A DNA stretch of 64,000 bases from Oncomelania hupensis (Eukaryota; Mollusca; Gastropoda; Littorinimorpha; Pomatiopsidae). The position numbers were made by a program, and so were the translations under genes. Under the pieces are notes generated by a model. It had not been told where the DNA came from and searched no databases. It was given only the letters and a program-made list of their open reading frames with translations. The DNA lies in assembly GCA_036898135.1 (NCBI GenBank), contig CM072512.1, forward strand, positions 38,591,645 to 38,655,644, written 5' to 3'. Position 1 is the first letter of the stretch, and each line of letters begins with the position of its first letter. Below are positions 1 to 32,394 of this stretch, piece after piece.

Positions 1-509
1 ACATAGTTTTGTAGAGTTGTTCCCCTTGCCATTATTTTGCGTAAACATGGCGCTATACATGTGGCTGACGAGGACTTGGTCCGAGACTCAGTCTCAAACT
101 GATGATGAATCGAGTGTAAGCCTTGCCCAAGCAAGTACTAGTAGTCTGGTAAAAGATAAAACAAAACAAAAAATCAACTGAATTGCCAGAAAGTTATACC
201 CCCAAGATTACAATATGTCACCAAGCTTGGCCCAATCTTGGTTCAATAATGCGTGCACATTGGGTAACCTACGTAATGTTCCTATATGGAGATTGGTCAA
301 TATCCGTTTAAGTGGTTCTTGAGATATTGCTTCCGATGAACCGACCAACAGACCGACCCACCGACAGACAGACGGACCGACACTGGCTCGTTCCGATCCC
401 CCTCACCCCCCCCCCCCACACACACGACTATTTCAAAGTATTTCCAGATAAGTCCGTAAATACAAAAACAACAACCCAATGACCCACATAAGGAGTACTT
501 CCTAAATAG

Positions 510-643
510 CTGTCAACATGTATTTTGACCGCTTTTAAGGGGAAGCAACTCTCATTGACCTACTTTACCTACTTTCGGTTTATGCTGTCAACATGTATTG
601 TGTAACCGCATTTCAGGGGAAGCAACCTACTTTCGGTTTATTT
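510..643. repeat. Imperfect tandem duplication
   Basis: Two units contain CTGTCAACATGTATT, GGGGAAGCAAC and CTACTTTCGGTTTA in that order (starting at about 510 and 587). The first has about 20 bp of extra sequence. The remainder of 1-1278 shows only the AT array and A/T-rich DNA. Confidence 0.7.
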
Positions 644-802
644 AGGGATAAAACCGCACGCGAGAAGAAGCAACGCTCTGATAGATCTCTCTAACTGAAG
701 ACTATAGCAGGGACGGGTGAAATTCAATTCAACCTAGTTAGCCACAGCCTGACATTGTCAAAAAGGTAAATGATCTATCTTTTGTTTCATAGAGATTTAT
801 TG

Positions 803-803
<1 letters not shown>

Positions 804-892
<89 letters not shown>
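804..892. repeat. (AT)n microsatellite
   Basis: About 44 uninterrupted TA dinucleotides in A/T-rich DNA upstream of LINE copy 1. Confidence 0.95.
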
Positions 893-895
<3 letters not shown>

Positions 896-1278
896 AAAAA
901 TAATTCATCAATACAATACATAATTCATACAACTACTATTATAGTTCCCTAACACAATCACATTCTATCAATCCAACAAGTGACAAATACATAGAAGTCA
1001 CTATATGACAGTTTTCATAACCCATTTAATAAATTCGTTCCATTTATACAAGCCACTATCACTTATATCAGTTTCTCTCTCACATGTAATAAATCTAGCC
1101 TTTTATTTAAACATGTAATAATTAGTTTCTAATGGAGGGGAAATTATGGATAAATGTATGGATAAAATAAAGACGATGGAGATTAAAAATAAGAAGAGGA
1201 GGAAGAAGAAGAAATTTAAAAATGTGCGATTTTACTTGGCTGTATATGGCAGTGTCAGTGTCGATGTGATTAACGAAT

Positions 1279-2745
1279 TCCTATCCTATCCTGTAACTCG
1301 AAAGTCGTTGGGGCAAAACAGATGATCCTTTAACCAGCGTACTCCATCTTTCTCTGTCCTCAGCAACCCTCATGGCTTCGCTCAGTGTCAAGCTAGTCCA
1401 CTCACGAATGTTGTCCTCCCAACTCTTTTTCTGTCTCCCTCTTCTTCTGCCTCCTTGCATCATGACTTGCAGGATGGTCTTTGCAATTCCTGATGCTCTG
1501 GTGACGTGCCATACCATCGGAGTTTCCGTTTCTTCACCACTGTGAGCAGGTCATCGTGTTGTTCAATGGCTTGTGTGATGGTCTGTCGGACTTCGTCGTT
1601 GGTTATGAGCTGGGTATAGGAAATGCCCAGAAATCTTCTGTACCACCTCATCTTCGTACTTTGTATTCTTCGTTGTAGGACTAATGTCAGACTCCGTGTT
1701 TCGCAAGCGTATAGGAAGATGGAGATGACAAGGGAGCGCAGCAGCCTAACCTTGGAGTGTAGACTGTGGTCCTGTCTTTCCAAATGGGCTTTAACCTTGT
1801 TAGGGCAGCAGTTGTTTTGTGCGATCTTGGAGATGACTTCCTGTCGGGACCCATTGTTTGATATAATGGCTCCAAATTATTTGAAGCTATGCACCGCCTT
1901 GAGAGATTGGCCTTGGACTTTGATGTCCGTGTTGATGCCTTTGGTGTTGTTGGTCATCATTTTGGTCTTCCCTGCACTTACTTCCATTCCAATGGCTCTG
2001 AAGGCCAGTGGTGTTAAGCCTCTGCACCAGCTATTCACGTTCCCGTTCCTTTCCAGCCATTCCATCAATGGCATCTGCAAAACAGAGGTTGGAGATTGCT
2101 CTGTGCCTCCATGATCTGCAAGGGCATCTGACATGATGCGCTCCAGGCCGGAAGATATTGAAGAGTGTTGGAGAGAGTAGGCATCCTTGACGCACGCCGA
2201 TTGATGTTCTGAACCAGTTCTCAATGGCGCTGTTGTAGAGGACTGTACTGATAACCTTGTCATACAAGCTTTTGTTGACTTCAATAATGTTAGGACTGAT
2301 ATGTTGTACACTCTCATGGTTGCCCACAGAGCTGCATGGCAGACTCGGTCAAAGGCTTTCTTGAAGTCTACAAACACATGATGTTGTTGGTGCTGTAGGT
2401 ATTTCTCGCAAATTATTCTGAGCTAGATTGAAAATCTGCTCAGTGGTACTTCGCCCTACCCTGTTCAATCCTACTTGTTCTTCGGGTATGATTTGTTCAG
2501 TTTGGGGTTTCAACCTGTTGAGAATTATTTTCAGGAGGACTTTGCTGGGATAGCTGATGAGGCTGATGGTGCGGTAATTTTCACACTGCTGAAGGTTACC
2601 CTTTTGGGAAGAGTGGTGACAAGCGACTGGGTCCATGGTGTAGGCCATTCCCCCCTCTGCCAGATCTGTTTATAGATCTCATTTTTTACATGAGCTGCAG
2701 CCTGTTTTATCGAGTGCCTTGTCTCTGTTTTCCTAATCAAAGCTC
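1279..2745 (-). mobile_element. 5'-truncated LINE (non-LTR retrotransposon) copy 1, frameshifted RT
   Basis: Reading the - strand, reverse-transcriptase blocks appear in order across several frames. They are NYRTISLISYPSKVLLKIILNR, then EEQVGLNRVGRSTTEQIFN, VDFKKAFDRV, and GVRQGCLLSPTLFNIF, a hallmark RT segment. The C-terminal segment GGRRRGRQKKSWEDNIREW is shared with four other copies in the window. Frame changes and stops make it a pseudogene. The 3' end reads GGATAGGATAG, the family's pentanucleotide tail. No endonuclease domain is present, consistent with 5' truncation during target-primed reverse transcription. I do not assign a clade. Confidence 0.85.
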
Positions 2746-3016
2746 GATCTGTTTAAAAGTTTAAATTATACATAAAGTAAAAAAAATTGTCAAAGAAGAC
2801 AAAACAGCAAATTACCTGTGCATTATTTGCTGATCTGACTGGGAAAAAAATACGCTAGCACGGTGACAGTACGCACGCACGTGCATGCATAGGCCCTACG
2901 ACACCAGCGCTAGAACCACGTGATCGATAGATCGAAATATGAGATTTTTTTTTTTAAAGCTATTCGAATCATTTGGAGTGTGCGTGCACCGGTGAGTGAA
3001 GAGGAGTGAGTGGGGG
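2746..3016. other. Spacer between LINE copy 1 and the Harbinger element
   Basis: Short non-coding stretch with ACGCACGCACGTGCATGCAT (about 2871-2890) and a 12-T run near 2945. No feature that I recognise. Confidence 0.5.
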
Positions 3017-3019
3017 TTA

Positions 3020-5299
3020 TGGCCCGGTCACACCGCCCGCACTTTGTTGGAGCGTTCCTTGAACGGTAGGGAGGGGGGACTGAATTTCGACAACGCTCGT
3101 CACCGCGCACAAAATGGGAAAAAAAAATCGAAAACACGGGCGTTGCCTTAGCGGTGCACCGCTGAAGCCGGCGTTGCTATAGCTTTGGCTTAACGGTAGC
3201 GAGCGTTGGTTTAGCGGTGACGCGAGCGTTGATAGAGCGGCATTCTGCGCATGCGGGCGTTGGCTCGGCGGGGGTTTAAAGTTGGTTTAGCGGCATACCG
3301 CTTTTGACTACGGAGTTGAACGGATCATCATGCCACGTGGACAAAAGAAGAGGAAGGCTGGAGAAGGAAAGGCAGCAGCACAGTGTTCAGTTGATAGCCA
3401 CCATTCTCTCCTGCCAATCCACTGATCCTGATGGGGAGTTGCACCAATGCTTGAGTAGGTTTTGCTGCCTCTTCCCATCACGTGAGGCTGTGTTGGGGCC
3501 TTGCACATCATAGTGTCCTCCAAGTTCCGTCCTTCTCTCCATGCCCCAGGCTTCAGGTTCCCATCTGGTTGTGCACGGTCCACAAGTCTGTTCTGGACCA
3601 CTGGGAAGCGGGTGCGCATCAGGTTGTGGAGGATGCAGCAAGCTTCCACGATGGTTCTGACAGTTTCATGGTGATGTTGCATGATGGTGAGCAGAATCTG
3701 GAACCTGTTGGCCAGGATGCCGAAGGCGTTCTCCACGACCCGTCTTGCCCTGGACAGCCGATAGTTGAAGATGCGCTCTTCATGGGTGAGGTTTCTGGTG
3801 CTGTACGGCTTCATGATGTAGGTCCGCAGTGAGAAGGCGTCATCCCCGATGATGAAGTAAGGCACATCCTGATTGTCATTGGGTAGGGGATCTGGCTGAG
3901 GAAAGGCATGAATCCTGTTCTGGTCCAGCCCACGATGGAGATCACTTTCGTTGTAGATCTGAGCGTCTGAGGATGAGCCATTGCCTGATAGGTCAATGTA
4001 GGTGAACTTGTAGTCAGCATCCACCATGGCAAACAGGATCACGCTGTAAAAGCCTTTGTAGTTGTAGAATTCTGAGCCAGAGTTACGAGGAGCTTTACAG
4101 GCCACGTGCTTGCCATCAATGACACCAACTGTGTGGGGAAAGTTCCATCTCTGGTACCATTGGTCAGCCAGATCTCTCCATCCTTGTTCAGTTGTTGGGC
4201 AAAACACGAGTTCATCTGTGTACTCCTCAATGATGACCTTTACCACTTCTCTGACTATCACACTGATGGTGTTGTGGGGAACCCTCCAGGCGTATTGCAT
4301 GTTTCTGTAGGTGTTACCAGAGGCCAGGTGCCGTAGGGTGATTGCCACTTTGAGACCAGGTTCCAGGCTTGCTCGGTAATTGGTGTCTTGCTTGGTCAAT
4401 CTGGGGGTCAGCCTCTGTACAACTTCATCAAACATGGCTGGTGGGATCCTCATGAAGTGCTGGAAGGCTCGTGGATCCTCATTCCTCAGCTCCACCATCA
4501 GCTTGTCATACAGTCCATGTTCAGGCCTTCTCAGAATCCACTGTCTGACCCACACAACTCTGTCTCTCCTTCTTCTCTCTCTTCTCCTTCTGTCAACAGC
4601 TTGTTGCAATCTGAGGAGGTTCTGATTCTGCTGCTGGATTAGTGCACCAATCATAGCAAGTCTCTCAGCATCCATGGTAGTACAGTTTTACTGTAACTTT
4701 GAGCAAATTCGATGTAAATGAGGTCTGCACTCAACGGCAGCTCGATTCCAAATGGGCTCCAGGTCCATTTCTCCCCGTATTTATAGCCAAATTCTGATCC
4801 CGCTCCGACACCTCCATATAAACGCCAAATAAAAGTTCATCACCGCAATGGATCGCTGCTTCAACGCCAGACATCATTCCAGCAATCCCGTGTCCGCTCG
4901 TAAAACGCTTACAACCGCTCCACCAAAGTTTGTGCAACGTTTAAACACCGCCCGGGCAAAGCTGGCGAAGCAGCGGTGGTCCAGCGTTCAAGATTTCTGC
5001 GTTGGCGTAGCGGAACCAAGCGTTCACGAACTTGCGTCTAGCGGTGCCAAACTTTGACTGGGCGTTGTTGGAGCGGTGGTGAACTTTGCCGGAGCGGAAA
5101 ATTGCCCACTCCTCACCGCTCGCAATATTTTGTGCAGCTCAAAACTTTCGGAGCGGTAGGAGGGACCATAAGCGGTGGTTGAGCGTATACGGCGTTGCCT
5201 TAACGGGGGCCAACTTCTGGTGAACGGTAACGAGCGGTGATGATTTTTTTTCACCGCTCCAGGAACGCTCCAGCAAAGTTCTTGCGGTGTGACCGGGCC
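3020..5299 (-). mobile_element. PIF/Harbinger DNA transposon, apparently intact
   Basis: Both ends carry a terminal inverted repeat beginning GGCCCGGTCACACCGC; similarity continues imperfectly for about 45 bp. The element is flanked by TTA at 3017-3019 and 5300-5302, the 3-bp duplication typical of PIF/Harbinger. It contains one long ORF, the DDE transposase on the - strand. The subterminal regions (3055-3305 and 4865-5280) are dense in short motifs resembling GCGTTG and AGCGGTG. No Myb/SANT-domain ORF, the usual second Harbinger protein, is visible in the remaining sequence. Intact frame, TIRs and TSD suggest a fairly recent insertion. Confidence 0.93.
3308..4675 (-). CDS. PIF/Harbinger-type DDE transposase (HARBI1-like)
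   Basis: A single uninterrupted 455-aa frame. A basic N terminus (RRRRERRRRDR, about 29-38) precedes a helix-turn-helix-like region (about 107-138, GLKVAITLRHLASG). The DDE nuclease core follows: VIDGKH with the first Asp at 187, FIIGDDAF with the second acidic position at 278, and RRVVENAFGILANRF with the Glu at 315, each in the DDE_Tnp_4 context. The C-terminal 90 residues are not conserved. Length and motif spacing suit an active enzyme. In studied Harbinger systems nuclear import and DNA binding need a Myb-like partner, which is absent here and may be supplied in trans. Start at the Met MDAERLAMIG near the right TIR. Confidence 0.93.
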   Translation of the reverse strand: MDAERLAMIGALIQQQNQNLLRLQQAVDRRRRERRRRDRVVWVRQWILRRPEHGLYDKLMVELRNEDPRAFQHFMRIPPAMFDEVVQRLTPRLTKQDTNYRASLEPGLKVAITLRHLASGNTYRNMQYAWRVPHNTISVIVREVVKVIIEEYTDELVFCPTTEQGWRDLADQWYQRWNFPHTVGVIDGKHVACKAPRNSGSEFYNYKGFYSVILFAMVDADYKFTYIDLSGNGSSSDAQIYNESDLHRGLDQNRIHAFPQPDPLPNDNQDVPYFIIGDDAFSLRTYIMKPYSTRNLTHEERIFNYRLSRARRVVENAFGILANRFQILLTIMQHHHETVRTIVEACCILHNLMRTRFPVVQNRLVDRAQPDGNLKPGAWREGRNLEDTMMCKAPTQPHVMGRGSKTYSSIGATPHQDQWIGRREWWLSTEHCAAAFPSPAFLFFCPRGMMIRSTP

Positions 5300-5783
5300 T
5301 TAAGGGCTGCGGGGACGGGAATGGGGCCGATGAGAAGGGGTGGGGGGGGGGGGGGGTGGCAGAGGGAACAAATTATTCTGACATTTTTTTTTAATACCAT
5401 AGGTAGTTATTTTGCTGAAACAGCTACCATGCAAGAGACAAGAAATAAATTAAATAGTCATTTTGTCAATAGTTCATAGAGTTGCAAAGCGCAATAAAGA
5501 AATCACCATAAACAATCTGATGTTTACGTTTTCTCAATTCTACTTTCTCTACTGATATTTAATGCTTCTTGCAAGGGATACTTCAGTAATTAAAGTTAAT
5601 GCGTCTTGCATTCTTCCTTTTAACTTTTCGTGTATATTTATTTTAACTAATTCTTACTTTATGAACTTTCTTTAAGTTTGAAACAAACGTGTTAATCTAA
5701 GTATTACATTTAAGTTAATTCTTTATTAGTAAGTTTACTGTAAAGTTAGCTTGAAATGCTAACTCCCCGGCGGGAACAACATT
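5300..5783 (+). promoter_or_regulatory. Probable PMS2 promoter and 5' UTR region
   Basis: These 484 bp between the Harbinger element and the PMS2 ATG hold no coding sequence. A G-run (5340-5356) and an AT-rich stretch (5400-5740) are visible, with no clear TATA box or initiator. That transcription starts here is inferred from position alone; an upstream non-coding exon cannot be excluded. Confidence 0.35.
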
Positions 5784-26228
<20,445 letters not shown>

Positions 26229-27160
26229 ATTAGATTGGACTGCTCAAGTGCTTGTGCATGTGTGAGAGTGTTGTTTATATAGAAGGTGTGCAATGAGTGT
26301 GTATGACTGTATATGAGTACAGGTGCGTGCATGTGTGTTGAGATATTTTGTATGTGTTTGTGTAATTGGGTGAAAGATGAGTGGGCTGTGGGGTGCATGT
26401 GCGTGTTTACCTTCCAAATATTTGCCAATTGCGTGTTCAGAAAGTAATGTTGTTTTTCCAGATGTATCATAGTTATCTCCCTGTTATTATTTTACAGGTT
26501 GCCAATATTGTGTGTTCAGATTCTGAAATGCTTCACCCCTTTGTAGCATTCCAGTTTCCTTTGATCGATGATGTGTTCAGAACTATTTAAGATGTTCGCT
26601 GAATTACCGTAGTAATTTCTCATGTGTTTGTACTTTACATTGTGTTCAAAAACCTTTTTTGCACGTACAGTATTCCAAGATGTTTCATGGTATTATACAA
26701 TATTTTGTTCCTTATAATTATCCTTATTTTACCCTTATTGTGTTCAGAATTTATCCTCGGATTCTTGCAGAGAAATATTTCACAGAAATATTCTTGATTT
26801 CTTACACTTTACCCTCTCTATGTTCAGAAATCTGACAACTATTTTCAGATTCTTGCAGTTGCTGAACGTTCTAGAGGGATTTGTTTGTTCCAGAAATAGA
26901 ATCGTTTAACATTATGTAGTTTGCTTTGCTGATTAATGTAATTTTACTTATTCATGTGTTTTAATTTTGATATATTCACATTTTCAGCAATTGGAACGGA
27001 AAAGCATTTATTGGGGGAATGAGCCCATTATAAATTAGGCTGATAAATTTATGATTGATCAAGTGTGTAGATGTGATGGAGTGGATGCTTGAGTACATAG
27101 CAGCTGAATTGTTATGAAAACTTTTGCTGTACAAATAAAAAGTGAAAGAACATTTGAAAG
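26229..27160 (+). other. PMS2: Probable PMS2 3' untranslated region with poly(A) signal
   Basis: No further PMS2 coding sequence follows the stop. The stretch is TG-rich at first (26260-26400). It then carries a short recurring TGTTCAGA-like motif, at about 26437, 26514, 26574, 26749 and 26821. A canonical AATAAA lies at 27134-27139. The end point is inferred from that hexamer only; earlier signals could be used. Confidence 0.5.
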
Positions 27161-27233
27161 GAAATGTTAGGAAAAAATAGACTTTTGATAGATCCATCAC
27201 ATTCATACTGGTTCCCCCAACCCCCACCCCCCT

Positions 27234-27236
<3 letters not shown>

Positions 27237-27300
<64 letters not shown>
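27237..27300. repeat. (CT)n microsatellite
   Basis: 32 CT units followed by CACACACA, between the inferred ends of the two converging genes. Confidence 0.95.
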
Positions 27301-27309
<9 letters not shown>

Positions 27310-27407
27310 ACACTTGCGCAACGTCAAATATGATTGTGATAGAATAAAAATTTATTCCACTCAACTATCAAACGGATATTCCATCTGATTTACATAAGCA
27401 GCACCAG

Positions 27408-27532
27408 AAGTGTTGTACAGAAAACAGACAAGTTGAACCCTGACACACAGAAAACGGACTTGCACATTTGCGAAAAAACAGACTTGCAAATTATAGAACA
27501 AACGAACTTGCAAATTATAAAACTTTGGTGTG
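27408..27532. repeat. Short degenerate tandem repeat
   Basis: Units resembling CAGACTTGCAAATTATAGAA recur four times with variants such as CGAACTTGCAAATTATAAAA and CAGAAAACGGACTTGCAC. The spacing is about 24-40 bp. Confidence 0.55.
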
Positions 27533-27697
27533 GCCAACAGATTGTTAGAAGTAACAAGATCACCTGACTCAACAATGACAAAATAGAACACAAATTATAT
27601 AATGGTAACAACAACAAACTAACAATGACAAATAATATAACATTGGTGTTTCAAAACCGAACACTGATGTCTCATATATAACCAGATCATTTGGTAT

Positions 27698-27860
27698 GCG
27701 GAATAGCTCAGTTGTCAGAGCGTACGACTTGTGCGAGTGCGTCTTGGGCGAATCCTGACTTCAGCAAACTATTGTGTATGGTTGCTGGATATTACGGGTC
27801 AGCGCCTTGAGAAGCTCTCTGAGCTTGTAAGTGTGGTATATAAGAGAAATCTTTCTTTTC
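27698..27860 (+). mobile_element. tRNA-related SINE (group D)
   Basis: The head has an A-box-like AATAGCTCAGTTGTCAGAGC and a degraded B box (GGCGAATCCTGA). The 3' domain reads AGCGCCTTGAGAAGCTCTCT, then GAGCTTGTAAGTG and TATATAAGAG. This 3' domain is related to that of group B and recurs at 58105-58205. Confidence 0.6.
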
Positions 27861-28728
27861 TTTACGCAACAGAATAATCATTAAATGGCAAAATCAAACC
27901 AATTTTTCTAGCAATAATTTCAATTTTTGTATGCAATACATCACCTAAGCATTTTACTCAAAGCTACAAAAATTCTGTCTCCATCAGAAATGCATGGGCT
28001 GATTGAAACTATTGTCATGTGCCCCATAAATTAATATTTTACTCCCTGCTCTCTTCCTGCAGTTATGAACTAAGACTTAAAATTGTCTTTCAGCTTAACT
28101 ATAATGCTTATTAAAGTGTCTATAAAATAAACTTGATAAAATAAATGGCTAAAACTAAAACAATTCCTCTTTTTAAAAAAAATTGTTACTTTTGTAAAAG
28201 TCCAAAATTAATATGCAAATTCCTAGCTTTTTCTTTTTACAAGATTTTGAGAAAAACTGGCAAAGTGGCCATTTTGTCAAAGTGGTGTTAAATGGTGTCA
28301 ACCACAGTTTTTACTAAATATCTTTGCCAACAAAATCTATAATCCTCCAACATAATGAAATTAATTCTTCCAATGATTCTTCAGAGTCGTTATTTCATCA
28401 CTACTGTGGCTTTCGATGCATCAGAATATTTCCACCCTGATTTATTATTATATAGTAAGATTATATTGGAAAGTTGAGACCAATGAAATCGTATTCTAGT
28501 ATGACTGATCATAAAATAGTAGAATATATCGTGTTGTATAACCAGTACAGTTGAAAGTTTGCTTTAACAAAAATACACCATTATCTATAAGTCATAATAT
28601 TTCAGCAGAATATAATGATAATCCATATATGTTATATGTGTCAACTGAATATTTATCAGGCTGCATTACTTAGAAAGTGATCCTCAAAAATCTTTCTTAA
28701 ATAAAAAAAAAAGTGTTTTGAGATTAAT

Positions 28729-28798
28729 TCTCTCTCTCTCTCTGTGTCTCTCTCTGTCTCTCTGTCTCCCCCCCCCCCCCCTCTCTCTCTCTCTCTCA
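28729..28798. repeat. Interrupted CT/C-rich tract
   Basis: CT and TCTG units interrupted by a run of 12 C. Followed by CA-rich DNA (28850-28895). Confidence 0.9.
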
Positions 28799-28992
28799 CT
28801 GTCCCTCTTTTTCTATCTTTTTTACTTGTATACACCTAGGGTACACATGCACATTCACACATGCACACACACACAAACTCACACACACTTTCACAAGAAT
28901 TATACATCTATCACATTCTTGAAGTGCTCTTGATGTAACCGATACTAACCTTGCAGCAACACTCAATATTAAGCCACAGGCTCTGAAGCCTC

Positions 28993-29041
28993 TTCATCTT
29001 TGTATCTTTCACTATGTACTAGTGAAAGTTACAAAGATGAA
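28993..29041. repeat. Near-perfect hairpin in the inter-gene 3' UTR region
   Basis: Arms 28993-29014 and 29020-29041 (TTCATCTTTGTATCTTTCAC against its complement) pair over 22 nt with a single mismatch and a 5-nt loop. It could fold in RNA from either strand. The short loop makes a classical microRNA precursor doubtful. Confidence 0.6.
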
Positions 29042-32000
29042 AGAAGAGACTTGCAATCCCCTGTGATTAAATTTAAAGCTAAGCATTTTTTCACAATTTC
29101 AGAAACCTCTGAAAGCACATCAATATATTTTGAGACAGTTTAAATGTTCATCTGAATAATATCACACTTATAAAAAATAGTTTGAACCAACACACAATAT
29201 GGAAAATACATGATGACCATGTATAAATAAGAAAATTATTTTCTTTGAAGACGACATTGAAATGACAGACGTTAAATAAAATTTCAAATAAATGGTTTTA
29301 CTAAAACAAACATTGTCAAAATTATATAAACCATTGGTCAGCAAATTGCCTTTTCTTTGATACAGGAAATCACCAAAAATAACATATTATTTGGTCCCAT
29401 ATCAAAAATCCATGCTGCAAAATAAATAAATAAATAAAATGTAATAAATAAATTCATGACATAAATTAACCCAAAAATAATAGATTGAAGTAAAACATAA
29501 AACTTTGGATGGAAAAACTAAACGTAATGAAAAATAGCAATAAGTTAATAAGTTTAAATATGATAGTATATATATGCTGTTCAGATCAGAAATAAAGACT
29601 GTGAAAAATTGGCAACCCATTCAACAAAGCCATGCTTGACAGTGTTTGCAATTCTCTATCCAAATTTAAATAAGCAGGTCCCAAACAAAGCCTCGATACC
29701 AACAACACACACTATTACAACAATGTGACAGTTTTGAGTAGACATCACAACACAGTATTCATGTTCCAAATGTGCTGAAATTGTGCCACAAAGAAACCAC
29801 AACGGTTTGTCACAACACAGACTTTAAATTTAATTTACATTGAACGATATTTACAACATCCCGTGTAATAATTATAATAGAGATATTTACATATGCCATT
29901 TTTGGTGGGATCTTGTGGTATCCCTTGAAGAAGGAGATTTTGATATGATAATTACCACGGACAGTGATAATACAAAGTAATGGTATGATTACAAATTAAA
30001 TACCATAATGATATATGCGGATAGTCTAGCTCATTCTCTTTCTCCAAACATTAATTAGCAATTATTACAGAAATTGCAAGGCAACACAACAGCCACTAAC
30101 AAATTAATCAGCCTGGATTTGTTTTGCAATATACTCATTGTATCCCACTGTTAATTATTACAAAACCCCACAGATTTTGAGATTATTACAATCAGCATTA
30201 ATAGGAGCATATATTTTCAGCAGCAAGTATCTCTTCTGTTACCTGAATTGTCCTTTATACCCAACAGCAGTTACATCAGGGGAAAAGCTCTAACTTGTAT
30301 AGTTCAGCAACATCTTTACAGTCGCAGTAGTTTGAAACTGGATGTCTAAAGCTACGTTAACAATAGGGACCGACATATACTACCTTATCTTCAAATCTAT
30401 CCAACTTAAAGAAATATTGATTGCAAATATGTTGACGAAAGAAACCCTGATAGCACCTGACTTTGAATATATGAAGCATTTATAATCAATGTCACAAAGT
30501 GATGGGGTTGAATGTGAGAGAAATTAATCAAAGGGTAAAGAAACAAGTTTGAGTTTAATTAAGCTGCTGCCCTTGTTAGTGCCTTGTGAACTATTTGTTG
30601 TCAGTATTCCCTCTGCCCTAAAATAGTATATGGCAATAAATATGATTATCACTTTAATATCAGTGAAACATGGCATCACTGTATCATGAAATTATGACAC
30701 TATTTCCATTGACTAGCTCAAGAAATGCATAGCCCTAGCCTTCGGCGGCCATCTTAAATATTAGAATATGAAAAACATTTATGAGAATTCTAATTTACTT
30801 GAATTATTGATAAATGATTTCATTAAATATCCATCTTAACATTAAAAATATTATATATATATGAAAAGTATGTCAAAAATAAATTATATAATTAATTTCT
30901 AGTTAATTAGTTATTTATTAATACTGCAATCCATCCATTTTCCCATATGTATGTTTGGTGCAGTATCAAAATCCTTTCAAATCACATCAGAGGATGAATA
31001 AAATTGTAAAAACAAATGTGTTGTTTTTTTAAAAAAAACATTCAAGTGCTTTTCAGCAAATGTTTCCAAAATCTTTGGACAATTAAAAGCCAGTTACTTT
31101 AGTTTTGTATTCAAATGCCTTGAATTGTCTTGATCCAGCTGTGGAGATGTCCATGGGGAATGTCTGTGTGAACTGCAGAATTTGAAAACAATTGTAATGT
31201 TTTTCAACTAGTGCAGCTGTGTGAATATTCTGTCAGGCTTATATGATTTGGCAAAGTTCATATCAGAAATCACAAACGATGATAATTTGTACAGATTCAG
31301 ATAAAGGTTCAGTCATGTCAGTGTGCAGAATAATTGTTCCATTATTCTGGTACAGTCCGTGTGCTTTTATACATTTTATAATTAATATAATTTAATATTA
31401 TCCCTTGGTCAGGAGATACCTTCAGGAAACTGTCATTTGCTTTTCCAATTGAAGAAAACTTCCACATCTTGTTGACATTTTTGTTGAAAAGCCAGTGTCT
31501 ATAGTAGCCCTACATTCTTAATACATCTATATCACACGGAGTGAGAATTGTATTTCAGGAGTCTTCCACAATGTGGGGAAAAGGGTTCAGTTGAGTCCAA
31601 TAATGCAAAGAAAGTCATGAAAAATGTACACCTTGTAGTACTTACTGCAAATGTCCAATGACCATTATTATCAATGTTATTTCACACATTTTCAGAAAAT
31701 TTTAGTCATCAAGTTTCACTTGTATAGTTCTTATAATTTTTGGGGGTGTCACAATCCATCCACAACATAATACACAGTTTATATTATGATATTGACATGT
31801 ACACAACATTTTATTAACGTTAGTGCTTCCAATTAAATGGTCTTGTGTTAATATGCCACGTAAGGCTGGCACTGTTCAGCATTTTCACTTGAAAGTTGGT
31901 AAAGTACACAATTCACGATGTTCTCAGCAATAAATCACCATCAGAATGTAAAGCCATTCTGGTTATTTCTGTCGCCTATACACATCAAAGACTGACGATG

Positions 32001-32394
32001 GCTCTAATTTCTGCACTACCATGAAGGACTGCAAACACAAATGAGCAACAAAACTATTAATTTTGTGTTCCGAGCCAGCAGACACTATTCATAACAGTTT
32101 CAAGTTGCTTCCCTTTGATACTACTTTGTTGCTCCCGGCTGTATGCAGAATTCACAGAGTACTTGTGTAAAGCACTTCGTATCTATCTATAATATGATGT
32201 TCTCTCAATGTTTCAGTTAAAGAAAGCTGCACACACATTTTTTTGCGATCCAGTAGATGAAACTACATATGTTATTTCCGTGTACCAAATCATTGTATTT
32301 ATCACATCTCAGAATTGTGGCGTAGGAGGTGGCCAGCACTGCAAATGGTGTTAATAAGGCTCATGAAAGATGATGCTGTCCATGTCCTGTGCAT

